From contig CAKMPP010000148.1 in assembly GCA_927911475.1 (NCBI GenBank), forward strand, positions 1 to 6,296: a stretch of DNA of 6,296 nt. Reading direction: 5' to 3'. Below are positions 4,414 through 6,296 of the stretch, piece by piece. The notes below the pieces were generated by a model. That model did no database searches. It was not told where the DNA came from and was given only the letters and a program-made list of their open reading frames with translations. Made by a program: the position numbers and the translations under genes. Every line of letters starts with the position of its first letter. The first letter of the stretch is position 1. This stretch comes from an uncultured Solobacterium sp. (GTDB taxonomy: Bacteria; Bacillota_I; Bacilli_A; Erysipelotrichales; Erysipelotrichaceae).

Positions 4414-5256
4414 ATGTTGAAAGGTATAGCGGCATCACAGGGAATTGCAATTGCAAAAGTTTATAAGTTGGAACAACCAGTTCTTAAGATTGTACAGATA
4501 AGTGCAAATCCAGAGGAAGAATTAAAGAAGTTGGATAGTGCATTTACAAAGACAATCGCAGATATTGAACAGATTAAAGAAGTCGCATCAAAGACATTAG
4601 CAGAAGAAGAATTAGCTATTTTCGATGCACATCTTATGATGATAGGTGACCCAGAATTCCGCGCTTCAATTGAGAATGAAATTACATCAAATTCAGTAAA
4701 TGCTGAATACGCAGCAGATTGTGTATCTAAGATGATGATTTCTATGTTTGAAAGCATGGACGATGAATACATGCGTGCAAGAGCGGCAGATATCAAAGAC
4801 GTATCATTCCGCTTACTCTGCAATATTACAGGGAATGAAATTCCTAACCTAAGTACATTAAATGAACCAGTCGTTGTGGTTGCTAAGGACTTAACACCAT
4901 CTGATACAGGTTCCTTAAATAAGGAATTCGCAAAGGGATTTGCGACTGAAATTGGTGGACGTACAAGCCACAGTGCAATCATGGCTAGATCCTTAGAAAT
5001 CCCAGCTATCGTTGGTGTAAATGAAATTCTAAATACATTAAAATCAGGTGATTTAGTAATCTTAGATGCAATCAATGGCGAAGTTATTACAGAACCAACA
5101 GAAGAACAGATTGCGGAATATACAAAACGTGCTGAAGAGTTCCGCGCAAATAAGGAAGCTCTCAAGGCATTAAGGATAAGCCATCCGTATCTGTTGATGG
5201 TCATAAGGTTGAACTTGTTGGTAACATTGGTTCTCCAGCTGACGTTTATGCGGTAA
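4414..5256 (+). CDS. ptsI: PTS enzyme I, N-terminal fragment (HPr-binding and phospho-His domains) of a frameshifted ptsI
   Basis: Enzyme I takes phosphate from PEP and passes it to HPr, feeding all PTS sugar transporters. This fragment starts with the typical MLKGIAASQGIAIAKVY. It holds the helical HPr-binding domain (with FDAHLMMIGDPEF near residues 70-82) and the swivelling phosphohistidine domain with TEIGGRTSHSAIMAR, where His186 (codon 4969-4971) is the phosphorylated residue. Family sequence runs to KEALKAL (codon ending 5172). The frame then gives unrelated RISHPYLLMV... and stops at 5256, while the true continuation KDKPSVSVDGHKVELVGNIG lies in the -1 frame from 5172. One missing A (TTAAGG for expected TTAAAGG) explains the break; no slippery heptamer is seen. 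Restoring it gives about 568 residues, normal for enzyme I. Unlike the common ptsHI operon, no ptsH precedes it. If the break were real, this fragment could not react with PEP. Confidence 0.85.
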   Translation: MLKGIAASQGIAIAKVYKLEQPVLKIVQISANPEEELKKLDSAFTKTIADIEQIKEVASKTLAEEELAIFDAHLMMIGDPEFRASIENEITSNSVNAEYAADCVSKMMISMFESMDDEYMRARAADIKDVSFRLLCNITGNEIPNLSTLNEPVVVVAKDLTPSDTGSLNKEFAKGFATEIGGRTSHSAIMARSLEIPAIVGVNEILNTLKSGDLVILDAINGEVITEPTEEQIAEYTKRAEEFRANKEALKALRISHPYLLMVIRLNLLVTLVLQLTFMR

Positions 5257-5306
5257 ATGCAAATGGTGGTGAAGGTGTAGGTCTATTCCGTACAGAATTC
5301 CTCTAC

Positions 5307-6119
5307 ATGAAGAGTGAAAATGATTTCCCTAACGAAGACATGCAGTTTGCGGCATATAAATCAGTTCTTGAAGGTATGAATGGCAAGCAAGTTGTTATTC
5401 GTACACTTGATATCGGTGGTGATAAGAAGTTAAGTTACTTCCAATTTGAAGAAGAGATGAACCCATTCCTAGGTGTACGTGCTGTACGTTTCTGCTTATC
5501 ACGTAAGGATATCTTCCGTGTTCAATTGCGTGCATTATTACGTGCTTCTGCATTTGGTAAGTTATGCATCATGTTCCCAATGATTGCGACAGTTGCAGAA
5601 TTCCGTGAAGCGAAAGCTGTTTATGATGAAGAACGTGCGAAGTTAATTGCTGAAGGTGTAACCGTTGGTGATGTACAAGTGGGTATCATGATTGAAATTC
5701 CTGCAGCTGCAGTACTTGCAGATCAGTTAGCGAAGGAAGCAGACTTCTTCTCAATCGGTACAAATGACTTAATTCAATACTCTATGGCTGCTGACCGTAT
5801 GAGTCAGCCAGTATCTTATCTCTATCAGCCATTAAACCCATCTGTATTACGTTTAATTAAGATGGCTATCGATGGTGCACACAAAGAAGGTAAGTGGTGT
5901 GGTATGTGTGGTGAAATGGCTGGCGATGAGTTAGCTGCACCAATCTTACTTGGTTTAGGATTAGATGAGTTCTCAATGAGCGCGACATCTATCTTACCAG
6001 CACGTAAGATTATCAATTCCTTAAGTTATGCTAAGATGAAGGAACTAGCTGAAAAGGCAGTCGCTTCCTCTACAGAAGCAGAAGTTGTAGAACTGATCAA
6101 GAATACAATTTCAAAGTAA
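5307..6119 (+). CDS. ptsI: PTS enzyme I, C-terminal fragment (PEP-binding TIM-barrel domain) of the frameshifted ptsI
   Basis: This is the 3' part of the enzyme I gene that starts at 4414. Homologous sequence in this frame begins at 5172; the ATG at 5307 (in FLYMKSEND) is an internal Met without a ribosome binding site. It encodes the PEP-binding and dimerisation domain. Visible landmarks: VGLFRTEFLYM (Arg codon 5289-5291, upstream of the 5307 ATG and so lost if translation began there); RTLDIGGDK; GVRAVRF; GIMIEIPAAA with the Mg-ligand Glu; IGTNDLIQYSMAADR with the Asn-Asp pair; and GMCGEMAGD with the active-site Cys at 5907-5909. All catalytic residues are intact, and no further stops or indels are seen, so the gene shows no decay beyond the single indel. 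It ends 7 bases before a strong terminator. Confidence 0.85.
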   Translation: MKSENDFPNEDMQFAAYKSVLEGMNGKQVVIRTLDIGGDKKLSYFQFEEEMNPFLGVRAVRFCLSRKDIFRVQLRALLRASAFGKLCIMFPMIATVAEFREAKAVYDEERAKLIAEGVTVGDVQVGIMIEIPAAAVLADQLAKEADFFSIGTNDLIQYSMAADRMSQPVSYLYQPLNPSVLRLIKMAIDGAHKEGKWCGMCGEMAGDELAAPILLGLGLDEFSMSATSILPARKIINSLSYAKMKELAEKAVASSTEAEVVELIKNTISK

Positions 6120-6126
6120 TGTAATG

Positions 6127-6167
6127 AAAATGCTGTATAGGTGAAATGACCTATGCAGCATTTTTTT
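6127..6167 (+). terminator. Rho-independent terminator of ptsI, probably bidirectional
   Basis: A 16-bp stem (6127-6142 with 6149-6164, one G-U pair) built on TGCTG/CAGCA and ATAGGT/ACCTAT has a 6-base loop and a 7-T run (6161-6167). The A-run on the other flank gives four U on the minus strand. The hairpin begins about 15 bases after the stop of the converging minus-strand gene, so it may serve both. Confidence 0.93.
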
Positions 6168-6179
6168 CTATTATAAGTA

Positions 6180-6296
6180 TTATGTTTGATCCGGCTGTAA
6201 ACTTGGAATATAGAATTCTTTTAAATCATCTAGTCGTTAAACAACCTAAAGACTTACCAAATACACATCCACAGTCGATATGATAGATTTTTTTAT
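6180..6296 (-). pseudogene. C-terminal end of a calcineurin-like metallophosphatase, cut by the window edge and apparently frameshifted
   Basis: On the minus strand, bases 6294 down to 6238 read KKIYHIDCGCVFGKSLGCL, and bases 6236 down to 6180 read RLDDLKEFYIPSLQPDQT followed by TAA. Together this resembles the end of PrpE/ApaH-like metallophosphoesterases, where an IDCGC segment is followed by a GCLRLDD segment; this is recalled similarity. The two pieces are in different frames, separated by one extra base at 6237. Without removing it, the upstream frame stops early (GCLTTR then TGA). Most of the gene, including the metal-binding motifs, lies beyond the window. It converges on ptsI, sharing the intergenic terminator. 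The assignment is moderately sure because only about 37 residues are visible; the substrate (phosphoprotein or dinucleotide) is unknown. Confidence 0.55.

Noticed and set aside
4461..5204. A 247-codon open frame on the minus strand
   Set aside because: It lies fully antisense to the enzyme I N-terminal part. Its product is rich in Ser/Ile and shows no recognisable motif, and no ribosome binding site is apparent. It is a shadow of ptsI codon use.
1..6296. CRISPR array, insertion sequence, tRNA, rRNA or prophage signal
   Set aside because: No regularly spaced repeats, transposase motifs, terminal inverted repeats or cloverleaf-like sequences were seen. The Cas4-like domain belongs to a DUF2779 protein, not to a CRISPR locus.

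Overview
The window looks like chromosomal DNA of a low-GC Firmicute. Codon use is AT-rich, Shine-Dalgarno sites are strong, and compact rho-independent terminators follow most transcription units. The gene families (PepC, a long-form HPF with the Gram-positive C-terminal domain, a DUF2779 nuclease-like protein, an MG284/MPN403-like small protein, enzyme I of the PTS) and the perfect match to the CcpA cre consensus fit Erysipelotrichia or a close relative of the Mollicutes. This placement is inference from recalled family distribution, not a database result.

Layout, left to right. (1) 3-587: C-terminal 194 codons of a PepC/bleomycin-hydrolase cysteine aminopeptidase, closed by a strong terminator. 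(2) 706-3098: a two-gene unit. A ROK-family sugar kinase that has lost the usual zinc-binding motif is followed 12 bases later by a DUF2779-type protein (Cas4-like domain plus DEDD exonuclease-like domain) that a one-base frameshift near 1896 splits in two. A terminator folds over its stop codon. (3) 3256-3783: long-form ribosome hibernation promoting factor, with its own -10 element, a structured leader and a strong terminator. (4) 3946-4269: a 107-residue MG284/MPN403-like protein of unknown function. (5) 4414-6119: PTS enzyme I (ptsI) without an adjacent ptsH, preceded by a cre site. A one-base frameshift near 5172 also splits it, and a strong terminator follows. (6) 6180-6296, minus strand: the C-terminal end of what looks like a calcineurin-like metallophosphatase, which also carries an apparent one-base frameshift near 6237. 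It converges on ptsI.

No gene-free stretch exceeds about 160 bases. The genes are mostly central housekeeping: peptide degradation, sugar phosphorylation, PTS phosphoryl transfer and ribosome dormancy. ptsI and the ROK kinase represent two routes for phosphorylating sugars (PEP-dependent and ATP-dependent), and the cre site suggests that ptsI is under carbon control.

I see no CRISPR array, mobile element, tRNA, rRNA or clear novel multi-gene system. The most striking observation is three independent single-base indels in short A/T runs within 6.3 kb, each in an otherwise well-preserved gene. Uncorrected sequencing or assembly error is the simplest explanation; recent gene decay is the alternative. 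The biological points most worth a second look are the zinc-less ROK kinase and the DUF2779 protein, whose Cas4-like catalytic residues appear lost while its Cys ligands and DEDD-type motifs remain.
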